47,899 bases of DNA from Anaerolineales bacterium (GTDB lineage Bacteria; Chloroflexota; Anaerolineae; Anaerolineales; E44-bin32), in the NCBI GenBank assembly GCA_004376895.1, contig SOIH01000035.1, positions 1-47,899 on the forward strand, written 5' to 3'. Shown here piece by piece: positions 18,954 through 28,823 of the stretch. Position numbers and translations under genes: made by a program. The notes under the pieces were generated by a model. That model was not told where the DNA came from. It worked only from the letters and a program-made list of their open reading frames with translations, and ran no database searches. Within the stretch, counting starts at the first letter, position 1; each line of letters starts with the position of its first letter.

Positions 18954-20837
18954 CTACGCGATTAGAGCGTACATCTTGTGATCAGTTGAACCGATGTAAA
19001 TGACGTTATCGGAGATAAAGGGTGTTCCTGTGATTGGCCCGTCTGAATGAAACCGCCAGCGGAGCCGGCCTGTCTTATGATCCAGGCAGTATACGGAGCC
19101 GTCGACTGATCCGCAATAGATTGATCCATCATGTGCAACCGGCGAGCCTGTAACCTGGTGATCCGTTTCGTAGCGCCAAATCTCACGTGCGTGCTTTGCA
19201 TCAACGCAGTAGATATGATTATCCCCGCAACCTATGAAAAGCAGGCCATCGGAGAAGGTTGGGGATGAGATTGTTGCTCCCCGCATTCGAAAACGCCAAA
19301 TCTGCCAGCCGTTTTCTGAATCAATTGCATACATGGTCCAATCCCGAGATCCATAGTAGACAATTTCATCAACGATGATTGCAGAGGATGTGATGCCTCT
19401 CTTCGCTTTCTTTCTCCACTTCAACTCCCCTTTAAAGTTATAGCAGTAGAAATCGCCGCTCTCACAACCGAAATAGACGAGTTCATCTTGGACAAATGGT
19501 GTGGACCAGATCGCATCGTTCGCTTCAACGCGCCATGCACGGCGGCCATTCACCTGGTTTACTACATGAAGCTGTCTGTCATCGGAGCCGACGAAAATAT
19601 GCCCTTCAGATAGGGTGGGAGAGGAGCGGATTGGACCTTCAGCGTAATACGTCCAGACCAGACTACCCCGATTTGTGGTCAGTGCGTAGAGACGACCATC
19701 CTCGGAGCCAATGAAGATGACTCCATCCTCGGCTGCGGGCCGTCCGGTGATGCCGCCCTCCGTGGCATATTTCCATTGGAATTCGCCTGTCTGTTTATCT
19801 AATGCATAAAGGTTATTGTCATAGCAGCCCAGATAGACTGAACCCTCGTAGACTATAGGGGAGCCGCGAATCTCATCCTCGCATTTAAAAGACCATATCT
19901 CCTTGACCTTATCGCTCTGAGCGATCACTGCGGCGATGCTGGGCTGGCTCAGCAGACCGGTGCGCTTTGCGGCTGAGATCAAGGCTTCCTTCATGATCAT
20001 GGCGGATGGGTAGCGATCCTTGGGATCATACGCGATGGCAGTAGAGATCACGGCCTCTATTTCAGGTGAGATAAGGGGATTGATCGACCGCGCCGGTCTC
20101 TCAGCGAAAGAAAATGGCGCTTCAACGCGCGGATCTCGTTTTGTGAGAAGGTGGTGCAGCGTTGCTCCGAGGGCGTAGACGTCACCAGCTGGAGAGGCTT
20201 CACCGCGGTATTGCTCTGGTGGTGAGTATCCCTCGGTGCCGATCATCGTCCCTTTTTCACCGGGTTGAAAATTGCGGGCGATGCCGAAATCGATCAAACG
20301 CACATGGCTGTGGTGATCGATCATTACATTCGAAGGTTTAATATCTCGGAAGATGATCGGTTCGGGCTGGATATTGTGTAAATATGAGAGAACATCGCAG
20401 AGTTCGATCGCCCAACCGATGACTTGATCCTCCGGCAAGAAGTCGTTGGTTTCGGCAAGAATCGCTTCGAGATCATCACCGTCGATAAATTCCATAACCA
20501 GGTAGGACCGTCTCTTATGTGAGAAGTTATCGTAGATTGCGGGAGCTGCCGGGTGGGAGAGGGTCGCGAGAAGATCAGCCTCACGCTCAAAATTTTTCAC
20601 TACCATTTCATGCAACGATTTATCGGCGATAAGGTTCACCATCTCTTTTATGGCGACAAGCTTGGTTACGTTGGGGAAATGAAGGTCGCGCCCTTTGTAC
20701 ACAGAACTCATCCCGCCGGCGCCCAGCATACCCAGGATAAGATATCGATCTTCGAGTGTAGTGCCCGGCTGTAAACGGTCTAGGCCATCGCCCTCGCCTT
20801 GGTCGTTTTCCCCGAGCTGACGTGTTGTTCTTGGCAT
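18954..20837 (-). CDS. Ser/Thr protein kinase with C-terminal PQQ-type beta-propeller repeats
   Basis: GAGGMSSVYKGRDL, VAIKEM, FRDIKPSNVMID, DFGIARNF; then ~7 repeats such as VYLGCYDNNLYALDKQTGEFQWKYATEGGITGRPA. Confidence 0.94.
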   Translation of the reverse strand: MPRTTRQLGENDQGEGDGLDRLQPGTTLEDRYLILGMLGAGGMSSVYKGRDLHFPNVTKLVAIKEMVNLIADKSLHEMVVKNFEREADLLATLSHPAAPAIYDNFSHKRRSYLVMEFIDGDDLEAILAETNDFLPEDQVIGWAIELCDVLSYLHNIQPEPIIFRDIKPSNVMIDHHSHVRLIDFGIARNFQPGEKGTMIGTEGYSPPEQYRGEASPAGDVYALGATLHHLLTKRDPRVEAPFSFAERPARSINPLISPEIEAVISTAIAYDPKDRYPSAMIMKEALISAAKRTGLLSQPSIAAVIAQSDKVKEIWSFKCEDEIRGSPIVYEGSVYLGCYDNNLYALDKQTGEFQWKYATEGGITGRPAAEDGVIFIGSEDGRLYALTTNRGSLVWTYYAEGPIRSSPTLSEGHIFVGSDDRQLHVVNQVNGRRAWRVEANDAIWSTPFVQDELVYFGCESGDFYCYNFKGELKWRKKAKRGITSSAIIVDEIVYYGSRDWTMYAIDSENGWQIWRFRMRGATISSPTFSDGLLFIGCGDNHIYCVDAKHAREIWRYETDHQVTGSPVAHDGSIYCGSVDGSVYCLDHKTGRLRWRFHSDGPITGTPFISDNVIYIGSTDHKMYALIA

Positions 20838-20853
20838 AATTTATATGTTTCGG

Positions 20854-20881
20854 ATTATAGCATGAGAGACATGCGCCGCAA
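20854..20881 (-). promoter_or_regulatory. Candidate sigma70-type promoter for the kinase/phosphatase/FHA operon
   Basis: On minus strand TTGCGG - 16 bp - TATAAT, ~17 bp upstream of kinase start codon. Confidence 0.5.
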
Positions 20882-20947
20882 TTGTTAACAGAGCAAAACC
20901 AGTGTAGTTGTAAGCACCATGTAAGGTTTTGCCTGACTCAACAGGAT

Positions 20948-21961
20948 TTAATGCTCTCGGCTCAGAAGCTTCTGCGTAAGGCGTGCCAGCTCCGACGCGG
21001 CCGGTTCGGTCGGCTCACTTAAGTTGAGCGCCTCGAGCGCTGAATCTGTCCAGCGCTGGGTCGCCTCCTCCGCATACTCTCGCGCTCCGGATCGATTGAG
21101 AGAGGTTATCATCCTCGTTACCCGATTATCGTTGATTTCATCAGAACCCCATAATTCCTGGAAATCGTCCGAATGGTTGATTGCAAAGATGATCGGTAAA
21201 GTCTTCTTGCGGACGCGCAGGTCGTCGCCGCTGGGTTTTCCTGTGACATCTGGTGTCCCCCAAATCCCCAGCAAATCATCATGTATCTGGAATGACATTC
21301 CCAGATCATGGCCGAATTGCTGATAAAGTGCGACTTTCGATGGTTCACTATGGGCGGCGAGAGCGCCAATTTCGCAACTCGCAGCAATCAGCGCGGCCGT
21401 CTTCCCTTCGATCATCTCTAGATATTCATCCTCAGTTACTACGTCAATTTCTTCGAATTTCAGATCGAGATGCTGACCGATTGTTAAATGCAGACATGCC
21501 TTGTCAAGTTGTTTCTGGATAGAGAGGGTGGTCGCCGAGTCGTGCCCTTGCCCCTCCAGTTCGTATGTCAGAAGGTGGGCTAATGCGAATAGCGCGTCTC
21601 CGGTGTTCGTCGCTTGAGCGATACCCCAACGTTTCCAAACCGTCTCACGCCCTCTACGTGTTTCACTTCTATCTTCGATATCGTCATGTAGGAGAGAGAA
21701 GTTATGAATCCACTCGATTGCAACGGCAGCGGGGAGGGCAGATTGCCAATTGCCGCCAGCGGCATCGCAGCATAGAAGCGATAGCAAAGGTCGTAGACGT
21801 TTTCCTCGGCTTGCATCAGGGGTAATCCAACCAAGATGGTAGCTTACCATTTGAACGAGGAGAGCTGTACTTTTGGCTTCCAGGCTGGAGAGCGAGGCCT
21901 TTAAATGTGCTTCGATTCTTGCTTGCATCGTCTCGATATACGCGCCTGGCCTGGTACTCAT
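20948..21961 (-). CDS. Polyprenyl (geranylgeranyl/farnesyl-type) diphosphate synthase
   Basis: [17 protein letters not shown] and [13 protein letters not shown] Asp-rich motifs; start at 21961 gives ATGA coupling with upstream IPP isomerase. Confidence 0.92.
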   Translation of the reverse strand: MSTRPGAYIETMQARIEAHLKASLSSLEAKSTALLVQMVSYHLGWITPDASRGKRLRPLLSLLCCDAAGGNWQSALPAAVAIEWIHNFSLLHDDIEDRSETRRGRETVWKRWGIAQATNTGDALFALAHLLTYELEGQGHDSATTLSIQKQLDKACLHLTIGQHLDLKFEEIDVVTEDEYLEMIEGKTAALIAASCEIGALAAHSEPSKVALYQQFGHDLGMSFQIHDDLLGIWGTPDVTGKPSGDDLRVRKKTLPIIFAINHSDDFQELWGSDEINDNRVTRMITSLNRSGAREYAEEATQRWTDSALEALNLSEPTEPAASELARLTQKLLSREH

Positions 21962-23010
21962 GCGCTGGGTTCCTTCCACATCTTGGCGGAACGCAGAGCC
22001 GGGATCTCAGGTGCTCCAGTAGCGAACATACTTAATCTAATCTGAGCTTCGATCTGTTCGATATGCGCAATTACTGCCTCGGTGGATTTGATCGCTGCCT
22101 TGAGCAGCGGTCCGGCCATGCCGCCGAGGTCGGCGCCAAGCGCAAGACACTTTGCAACTTCGATCCCGCTTCTCAATCCACCTGAAGCGATTAATGGAAT
22201 ATCTGGAAGTGCTTCACGAACCTCAATAATCGCATCAGCTGTAGGAATTCCCCAGTCGATAAATGCGGCTGCGATTGCAGCCCTCTCGGGTGACTTTGTG
22301 CGATGCATCTCGACTTGAGACCACGAAGTTCCACCAGCCCCGGCGACATCGATCGCTGCGACGCCTGTTTCCACCAAGCGCACTGCAGCCTCTTTTGAAA
22401 GTCCCCATCCGACCTCTTTGACGATAACGGGCACCGGTAATTTTCGACAAATATCGCTGATCTTTTCTAGAAGGCCAGCGAAACGAGTGTCTCCCTCCGG
22501 TTGCAAGGCCTCCTGCAGCGGGTTTAGGTGCAAAATGAGCGCATCTGCCTCTAGCATCTCGACCGCTCGCTCACACTCATGGATGCCGTACCCGTAATTT
22601 AATTGAACTGCTCCGAGATTCGCAAAGAGGAGGATGTCGGGGGCGTACTGTCGTAGATTCATCCCTGCTGCGAGTGCAGGTTCTTCGATCACAGCGCGTT
22701 GGGAGCCTGCCCCCATCGCTATCCCTTTTTCCTGCGCAGCCTCGGCCAGGGAAACATTGATTTTATCTGCTTGTTTTGTCCCTCCGGTCATCGATGAAAT
22801 CAATAGGGGCGCGTCTAAGCGCTTCGCCATGAAAGTCGCCTGCAAATCAATCTCCGAAAGATCGATCTCGGGGATTGCGTTGTGGACAAAATGATAGCGC
22901 TCAAGACCGGTTCTCAAACTGGATTGAACTTCCTCGTTAAGGTTGATGAGGATGTGATCCGATTTTCTGTTTGAAGTTGGCGTAACTTTACTCATAGACA
23001 GGTGTTCCAT
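21958..23010 (-). CDS. fni: Type II isopentenyl-diphosphate delta-isomerase (FMN-dependent)
   Basis: [75 protein letters not shown]. Confidence 0.93.
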   Translation of the reverse strand: MEHLSMSKVTPTSNRKSDHILINLNEEVQSSLRTGLERYHFVHNAIPEIDLSEIDLQATFMAKRLDAPLLISSMTGGTKQADKINVSLAEAAQEKGIAMGAGSQRAVIEEPALAAGMNLRQYAPDILLFANLGAVQLNYGYGIHECERAVEMLEADALILHLNPLQEALQPEGDTRFAGLLEKISDICRKLPVPVIVKEVGWGLSKEAAVRLVETGVAAIDVAGAGGTSWSQVEMHRTKSPERAAIAAAFIDWGIPTADAIIEVREALPDIPLIASGGLRSGIEVAKCLALGADLGGMAGPLLKAAIKSTEAVIAHIEQIEAQIRLSMFATGAPEIPALRSAKMWKEPSA

Positions 23011-23120
23011 GCAGTGAGAATGCCATCATAGCAAGTGTAAGAGGCACATGTCAACTTGCAGCACCATCGGTGCCTCGATTACAATGCAACGGGCCGTAAC
23101 GGAATAAAAGGAGGCGAACT

Positions 23121-23357
23121 ATGGCGGAAACCTTTGAGGATGTCAGGAACATCATTGTCGAGCTCTTAGGAGTGGATGCTGGAAAGGTCGTACCCGAGGC
23201 GAAATTCCGTGAGGATCTCGAAGCCGACTCTCTGGATTTGGTTGAGTTAATCATGGCCTTCGAGGAGAAATTCGGTGGTGAAATCTCCGACGAAGATGCG
23301 CAGAAGATTACCAGCGTTGGTGAAGCAGTCACATATATCGATGAGAAAATGAAGTAA
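23121..23357 (+). CDS. acpP: Acyl carrier protein
   Basis: [32 protein letters not shown] with phosphopantetheine DSL motif. Confidence 0.97.
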   Translation: MAETFEDVRNIIVELLGVDAGKVVPEAKFREDLEADSLDLVELIMAFEEKFGGEISDEDAQKITSVGEAVTYIDEKMK

Positions 23358-23386
23358 GTCCGGATCATCTGTTAAGTTTATTTAAT

Positions 23387-23412
23387 CGGGCCGGCTTTCC
23401 CGGCCCGTTTTT
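23387..23412 (+). terminator. Rho-independent terminator downstream of acpP
   Basis: CGGGCCGG-CTTTC-CCGGCCCG followed by TTTTT. Confidence 0.85.
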
Positions 23413-23431
23413 GATTCCTTGGATTATGGGA

Positions 23432-24628
23432 TTAAGGTTTCTTCGATTTTGGCTTCGACCGCTTTGGTTTCTTTACCTTCGACGGACCGGCTTTCGAGTG
23501 CCTGGTAAGTAAACGGTTTATCTCTTTCTCCTCATCGATTTGAGAAGAAAGGTAGTCATCGATAAAGCCGGATCTGCGCAACCGCAGTGCCATCTTGGCG
23601 ATTTTCTCCACATCGTTTGCTTCAGCCTTTTCCCGTCCGTCTGCCACGGCATGAGCTCGAGTAGCTTCAAAGAGGGTAATCTCGGCTCGAAGCGAATGGA
23701 TCCCTAAGTCTTCGATTAAATGAAGCCCGAACTCTTGCGCCTCTTTCGTAAGTTCAACATTTGGAAGAGCTGCCCTTGCAGATTGCAGTTCCTCGCAGAC
23801 TTGCATGATGACCTCTTCATAATCAGCGATCACTTGACGGGGATTACTGCGATGAGCGATGGATCGGCGATACGCCTCTAGGCGTTCTTTGGGATTATCC
23901 AAACCACGTACAACCAGGCGCAAGCCGAAACGATCGAGGATCTGTGGACGCAGGCGGCCTTCTTCTGGATTCATCGACCCGATTAATACAAACCGGGCGC
24001 GGTAGGTGGCGCTGAGCGTTCCGCGATGGAGTGTGTAGATCCCTTGTGCAGAAGCGTCGAGGACGGCGTTAACAAGGTCGTCATCAAGTAAATTAACTTC
24101 ATCGACATATAAGATATTTTTATCCGCTCGAGCGAGAATACCGCGGTTTAGGCGCAGGCGTTTTTGCACAGCAGCACGTTCATCGATTCCCCCAACAACA
24201 TCCTCAAGTCGAGCGTTTAGAGGGAGTTCTATTAACCGCACCCGATCCATGTAGGTGAGTGGATCGCCCTCGGCGAAGCGTCGAGCGCAGTCCGCGCATA
24301 CCGCGTCCATACCGCCCGTAGTGATGTCTTCTGGAAGACAACCGTATGGGCAACGACTTCTTGAGACCTCAGGGAGTAAGTCTGACAGGCTCCTGACCGC
24401 GGTTGTCTTACCAGTCCCACGAGGGCCAACAAGCAGAACACCACCAATATTGGGATTAATAAGCGCCAGCAGCAACGCTAATTTCATCTCCTGTTGGGCC
24501 ACGATTGCCAGGAAGGGGAAGGGAAGGTGTTCCGCCAGCCCCATATCTTCTGGCGGTGGAGTCTCGAGGAATCGTTTCGCTCCTGCTTGAGCCAGAAGGT
24601 CGGTTAGGGTTTCAATCTTCCTTGTCAA
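23432..24628 (-). CDS. Magnesium-chelatase subunit I-like (BchI/ChlI) AAA+ ATPase
   Basis: LLVGPRGTGKTTAVRSLSDLLPEV, LYVDEVNLLDDDLVNAVLDASAQG, IGSMNPEEGRLRPQILDRFGL; internal Cys cluster CPYGC...CADC; Lys-rich tail. Confidence 0.88.
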   Translation of the reverse strand: MTRKIETLTDLLAQAGAKRFLETPPPEDMGLAEHLPFPFLAIVAQQEMKLALLLALINPNIGGVLLVGPRGTGKTTAVRSLSDLLPEVSRSRCPYGCLPEDITTGGMDAVCADCARRFAEGDPLTYMDRVRLIELPLNARLEDVVGGIDERAAVQKRLRLNRGILARADKNILYVDEVNLLDDDLVNAVLDASAQGIYTLHRGTLSATYRARFVLIGSMNPEEGRLRPQILDRFGLRLVVRGLDNPKERLEAYRRSIAHRSNPRQVIADYEEVIMQVCEELQSARAALPNVELTKEAQEFGLHLIEDLGIHSLRAEITLFEATRAHAVADGREKAEANDVEKIAKMALRLRRSGFIDDYLSSQIDEEKEINRLLTRHSKAGPSKVKKPKRSKPKSKKP

Positions 24629-25134
24629 AGCTGCGGCTCCTCGGAACTCTTTCGTTGAGAGAGCCGGTACGCCTGTCGCTTCTCACCCTCAGACATTCGC
24701 TTTTTTTCAGCGTCGGTTTCGGCAATGAGCTTGGAGATCGGGGTCGGATGCCCTTGTTCGTCCAGGGCGACGTAAACCAGGTAGGCAGTGTTGGTGTAGG
24801 TTCTCTCTCCGCTGATGGGATTTTCGGCAAGGACCTGAACTCTGGTTTCCATGGATGTGTTTCCTACATAGGTCACCTCCGCATTCAGGATCACCAGGTC
24901 ACCGATTCGAATTGGTTTATGAAATGCCATCTGATCTATGGCGATAGTGACGACACGGCATTGTGCATGCCGCATAGCTGCGAGCGCACCGGCTTCATCG
25001 ACGAGCTTCATAATCCAGCCGCCGTGCACATCACCGCGAAGGTTAGCTTGAACCGGCAGCATCAATTGGCTTAGCGTTACCCGTGAGGATTGAACAGTTT
25101 TTGAGCCGAGAGGAGATTTCAAAGGATCGCTCAA
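24625..25134 (-). CDS. Acyl-CoA thioesterase (hotdog fold, YciA/BACH-like)
   Basis: LMLPVQANLRGDVHGGWIMKLVDEAGALAAMRHA...VDQMAFHKPIRIGDLVILNAEVTYVGNTSMETRVQV. Confidence 0.88.
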   Translation of the reverse strand: MSDPLKSPLGSKTVQSSRVTLSQLMLPVQANLRGDVHGGWIMKLVDEAGALAAMRHAQCRVVTIAIDQMAFHKPIRIGDLVILNAEVTYVGNTSMETRVQVLAENPISGERTYTNTAYLVYVALDEQGHPTPISKLIAETDAEKKRMSEGEKRQAYRLSQRKSSEEPQL

Positions 25135-25547
25135 TCCAAATCTTCCTTGAATTCGCCGGTATCCGTTGTGTGAAGGCGTTCAGGTTCATCTTCGAGCACA
25201 TCGATTATTTCAAAAGGGAGTTCAGCCATCATCGGGGGTAGAGGGACGGTAGCGGGTGGTCGAATCCGGCCGGGGTGAGGGGGGACCTCCCGCCGTAGGA
25301 GATCTCCTTCTATGATGCGCCTTCTGAGAATTCGAGGCTCATCCGATAGCCGGCCGACGAAAACGCCATCCACATCGAACACTTTGCGGTCAGGGGATAC
25401 CCATCCAATCCACTCACCAGTAGGGTCGAATATGTGAGGGAATACGAGCAGAGCAGACCAGTCCCCCAGGGTTGTGTAAATTGGTATGGGTTTCTTTCTA
25501 GAATCACGCGTCATTAACTTCTCCAGTGTTGTTTGTGCACTTTCCAT
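25131..25547 (-). CDS. Hypothetical protein, translationally coupled upstream of thioesterase
   Basis: 138-aa ORF; PHIFDPTGEWIGWVSPDRKVFDVDGVFVGRLSDEPRILRRR; ATGA overlap with next gene. Confidence 0.7.
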   Translation of the reverse strand: MESAQTTLEKLMTRDSRKKPIPIYTTLGDWSALLVFPHIFDPTGEWIGWVSPDRKVFDVDGVFVGRLSDEPRILRRRIIEGDLLRREVPPHPGRIRPPATVPLPPMMAELPFEIIDVLEDEPERLHTTDTGEFKEDLD

Positions 25548-25682
25548 ACCAATTGCGATGAAAAATGAAAATAGAATGTGCGATTGTGCATAACCCTTAA
25601 AATCTGGTGGACAAGGGAACTATCTTCACTACTGATTATACACATCGGGAAACATCCCTCCAACGCTGTGAGCCTGAAAGGG

Positions 25683-26180
25683 TCATTCCGCGTCGGAGTA
25701 TGTCCAGATGCGGTTAATAAAGAAGTTCCAAAAAAGCACGACGATCACGGCCAGGGCTAAAGCGAGATTGCGGCCAAGAACGATCGCGTTGAGAAAACCG
25801 AGAGAAGCAATACTCTCCGGCAGGATCGATTGGACAAGTGGGAGGAGATTCTCTGAATATTGAATCAAGGGTGCTTCTGAGAAGGCAAAGATCGGAGTAC
25901 GGATGACGAGGCCGACGAGGTTGACCGATGTGAATTGGATGACCTGTTGGCTGACCGGCTTTGATCTCGAATCGGGATAAGTCCAGTAGCGATTCCAGAG
26001 GAAGTTACTGGTGACGGCTGCCGAGAATGAAATTACACTGGCCACAATACTGGCAACCCCGAGCATATTGGCGAGTAAGTTAAAAGATCCAAAATCAACA
26101 ACCGCACCGATGATGCCAACGACGGAGAATTTAAGAAAGCGGTTGATTTCACGCCGTGTGCGTGGCGAGAACCCGCTCAT
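25683..26180 (-). CDS. GtrA-like family membrane protein
   Basis: [22 protein letters not shown]... [12 protein letters not shown] ... [14 protein letters not shown]; four hydrophobic segments. Confidence 0.88.
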   Translation of the reverse strand: MSGFSPRTRREINRFLKFSVVGIIGAVVDFGSFNLLANMLGVASIVASVISFSAAVTSNFLWNRYWTYPDSRSKPVSQQVIQFTSVNLVGLVIRTPIFAFSEAPLIQYSENLLPLVQSILPESIASLGFLNAIVLGRNLALALAVIVVLFWNFFINRIWTYSDAE

Positions 26181-27127
26181 AGACGTTTCTCGAAATCCTC
26201 GATAGTGAGTTTAAGACCCGTTTCAAGATCGACTTCAGGTTCCCAGTTCAAGATTGTCTTAGCGCGGGTGATATCCGGTTGGCGTTGTTGGGGATCGGAG
26301 GGAGCGCGACCATCAGGAACTTTCCGAATGCCGGCTTTGTTGCCGACGATGCGGTTAATTTCTTCAGCGAGTACGAGAATCGACATCTCCTGCGGGTTTC
26401 CCAGGTTGACAGGGTAGTTCTCTTCCGATTGCAGGAGAAGGTAAAGACCTTCTACCAGATCATCGATATAGCAGAAGCTGCGGGTCTGAGAACCATCGCC
26501 GTAGATGGTGAGAGGTTTCCCTTTGAGCGCCTGTACGATGAAATTTGGAATTGCTCGTCCGTCATCCAAGCGCATTCTGGGTCCAAAGGTATTGAAGATC
26601 CGAGCGATGTGTGTGTTGAGATCGTGGTATCGGTGGTAGGCCATCGTGATCGATTCGGCAAAGCGCTTTGCTTCGTCGTATACCGATCGTGGCCCAACGA
26701 TATCTACGTGCCCACAATAGCTCTCCTTCTGCGGGTGCTCCTGGGGATCTCCGTATATCTCAGATGTGGAAGCGAGGAGGAAGGTGGCATCATGAACACG
26801 GGCAACGCCAAGCGCATTGTGCGTTCCCAGGGACCCGACCTTAAGAGTCTGAATGGGCAATTGCGGATAGCCATAAGGAGAAGCGGGATTCGGGCTCGCA
26901 GGAGAAGCCAGGTGCATCACGGCATCGACTTTTCCTGGAATGAAGATGAAGTTAGATACATCGTATTTGATGAACGAGAAATCATCTCGCCCAGCGAGAT
27001 GGCTGATATTCGCGATGTCCCCCGTAACGAGGTTGTCAACAACGACGACTTCGTGATTATCCTTTAATAGACGGTCGCAGAGATGAGATCCGACGAAGCC
27101 CGCGCCTCCAGTTATTAGAATTCTCAA
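26177..27127 (-). CDS. NAD-dependent epimerase/dehydratase, UDP-glucuronate decarboxylase-like
   Basis: [79 protein letters not shown]. Confidence 0.93.
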   Translation of the reverse strand: MRILITGGAGFVGSHLCDRLLKDNHEVVVVDNLVTGDIANISHLAGRDDFSFIKYDVSNFIFIPGKVDAVMHLASPASPNPASPYGYPQLPIQTLKVGSLGTHNALGVARVHDATFLLASTSEIYGDPQEHPQKESYCGHVDIVGPRSVYDEAKRFAESITMAYHRYHDLNTHIARIFNTFGPRMRLDDGRAIPNFIVQALKGKPLTIYGDGSQTRSFCYIDDLVEGLYLLLQSEENYPVNLGNPQEMSILVLAEEINRIVGNKAGIRKVPDGRAPSDPQQRQPDITRAKTILNWEPEVDLETGLKLTIEDFEKRL

Positions 27128-27185
27128 AGTCGCCTCCTTGCATGATTTAGATAAAACATTTGTCTCGGTTCATTATAATGAGTTC

Positions 27186-28781
27186 CTAGGGTGCCCAATC
27201 CATGATCTGCGTTTGACCATCAGCGGTCAATTGCTGGCCAGCTCCGGTATCGACATCAACGATCCAGAGATCCCCTTTATAAATTACGGCAATTCGATCC
27301 CCGCCGGGCGACCAAACCGGGCCGGGAAGAGATGGTTCTAGTCCGGGATCGCCGGATGGCGGGAACAAGTAGCGTAAATTGCTGCCATCGCGATCCATGA
27401 CCGCTATACGGTAGGTGCTCTCCTGACTCTCTAGCGGCGTGATGGCCTGTAGGAAAGCTACGCGGTACGAGATCTCGGCGGTGTGTGAACTGAGAACTTG
27501 AGAAACAGTTGGGTAAGCAAACATCCCGGTTCGATCGGCAAGTGTAAGCTTCAGATTGCTCCCCATTGTGCGAGCTTCGACATTGAATGCGGGAGATGCT
27601 TGGGGGCTTTCTAAGCCTAGAGGCTCATCATGAGCCACAAAATATATCGTCTGATTGTCCCGTCCCCAAACGAGTCCGGGAACCCAGGCCCAGTCCCCAA
27701 GTGTTTGAAAGGGGATGATATCCTGCAGTGGGACAAGCTCCTTTTTCTCAAGGTCTACAAGACCATAGCTGTCTGCACGGACATATGCAAGGTGGTCACT
27801 GTCGTATCCCCAGACATAGTTCGTTCCCCACCAACCATACTGACCTCCGGCATTGGATTCAATAACTGTGCGGGGTCGGAGGGCACGACCTGCGCTTGTA
27901 AAGGCAATCGTCATCAGGTCATTATTGGCTTGCCAGCCGGGCGAAGCAAGGCTGGGTTCAGAAGTTGAATAGGTAACGGTAAAAGAAGGTTTCTCAGGCA
28001 CCCAATCCGCGAAATGGATTATGTTTCGGACACCCAAGTCGACTATTTCAAACTCAGAGTCATTCATCGAGGCGACCCAGAGCCCGTTTATCGATTCCTC
28101 CTCGGGGGTTTCGCGGGTAAAAAGTAACCATTGTCCATCGGGGGAGATCTCTAGGATACGTCCATCTAGATCGCCGGTAACGACGAGCGGGCGCCGGCTG
28201 CCACTGCTGCCTTCGATGACCCATACATTCCCACTCGTGATATACACCAGGCTGCCATCAATCGCGACCGGTGAATGCGTGCTTTGAGTACCGATCATGA
28301 TTATTTCAGGCACTGGCTCTGTAATAATGACATTCTTGACCGGTGCCCTGGAGACTTCTACGTCTGCTTCGATTAATATCCGATATGTGATTTCTTGTAA
28401 GCCGTTCTGACCTGGTTGTAGAAGGCGTGACTCGCCTTCGGGCAAGGCTTCGTTCCGGACAGTTTGGCGATCAAAAGGGATAATTATTTCCTCAATCTCG
28501 AAACTCTCGAGCACTCGTGTAATATCGATTTCAGTGCCGTCTGATAGGACGGTGTATCCCGGAGGGTTCACTCGATCTAAGGAACCAAGGATCACACCAC
28601 CGGAGTAAAGTGCTTGCTGAACACTTGCGCCAGAATGTACTTCAATAGTTTTGATAGAATCGTCCACTCGTATGAGAACTTGAATCATTCCTGCGGTTGC
28701 CTGCGGTCGAGCGCAAGAACTCAGGATCAAGATGAGTGACGCGGTGAGTTGTACGAATTGACTACGCAGTGTCTGGCTCAT
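27186..28781 (-). CDS. Lipoprotein with DUF348 + G5 domains and C-terminal TolB/PD40-type propeller
   Basis: ILILSSCARP lipobox; IRVDDSIKTIEVHSGASVQQALYSGGVILG (DUF348); G5-like LLQPGQNGLQEITYRILIEADVEVSRAPVKNVIITEPVPEIIMIGT; PD40-like DGRILEISPDGQWLLFTRE, GGDRIAVIYKGDLWIVDVD. Confidence 0.8.
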   Translation of the reverse strand: MSQTLRSQFVQLTASLILILSSCARPQATAGMIQVLIRVDDSIKTIEVHSGASVQQALYSGGVILGSLDRVNPPGYTVLSDGTEIDITRVLESFEIEEIIIPFDRQTVRNEALPEGESRLLQPGQNGLQEITYRILIEADVEVSRAPVKNVIITEPVPEIIMIGTQSTHSPVAIDGSLVYITSGNVWVIEGSSGSRRPLVVTGDLDGRILEISPDGQWLLFTRETPEEESINGLWVASMNDSEFEIVDLGVRNIIHFADWVPEKPSFTVTYSTSEPSLASPGWQANNDLMTIAFTSAGRALRPRTVIESNAGGQYGWWGTNYVWGYDSDHLAYVRADSYGLVDLEKKELVPLQDIIPFQTLGDWAWVPGLVWGRDNQTIYFVAHDEPLGLESPQASPAFNVEARTMGSNLKLTLADRTGMFAYPTVSQVLSSHTAEISYRVAFLQAITPLESQESTYRIAVMDRDGSNLRYLFPPSGDPGLEPSLPGPVWSPGGDRIAVIYKGDLWIVDVDTGAGQQLTADGQTQIMDWAP

Positions 28782-28823
28782 TGTCGTTGAAAAAGGCGGC
28801 TGGTATAATCGTCCTCCGTCAGC

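Noticed and set aside
18954-19950. Tandem repeats in the kinase C-terminus considered as DNA repeats or a CRISPR-like array
   Set aside because: Repeats are degenerate at DNA level and correspond to beta-propeller blades in the protein
26279-27067. 262-aa plus-strand ORF antisense to the nucleotide-sugar decarboxylase
   Set aside because: Shadow ORF; opposite strand has clear Rossmann and catalytic motifs over the whole span, and the antisense translation has no recognisable domain
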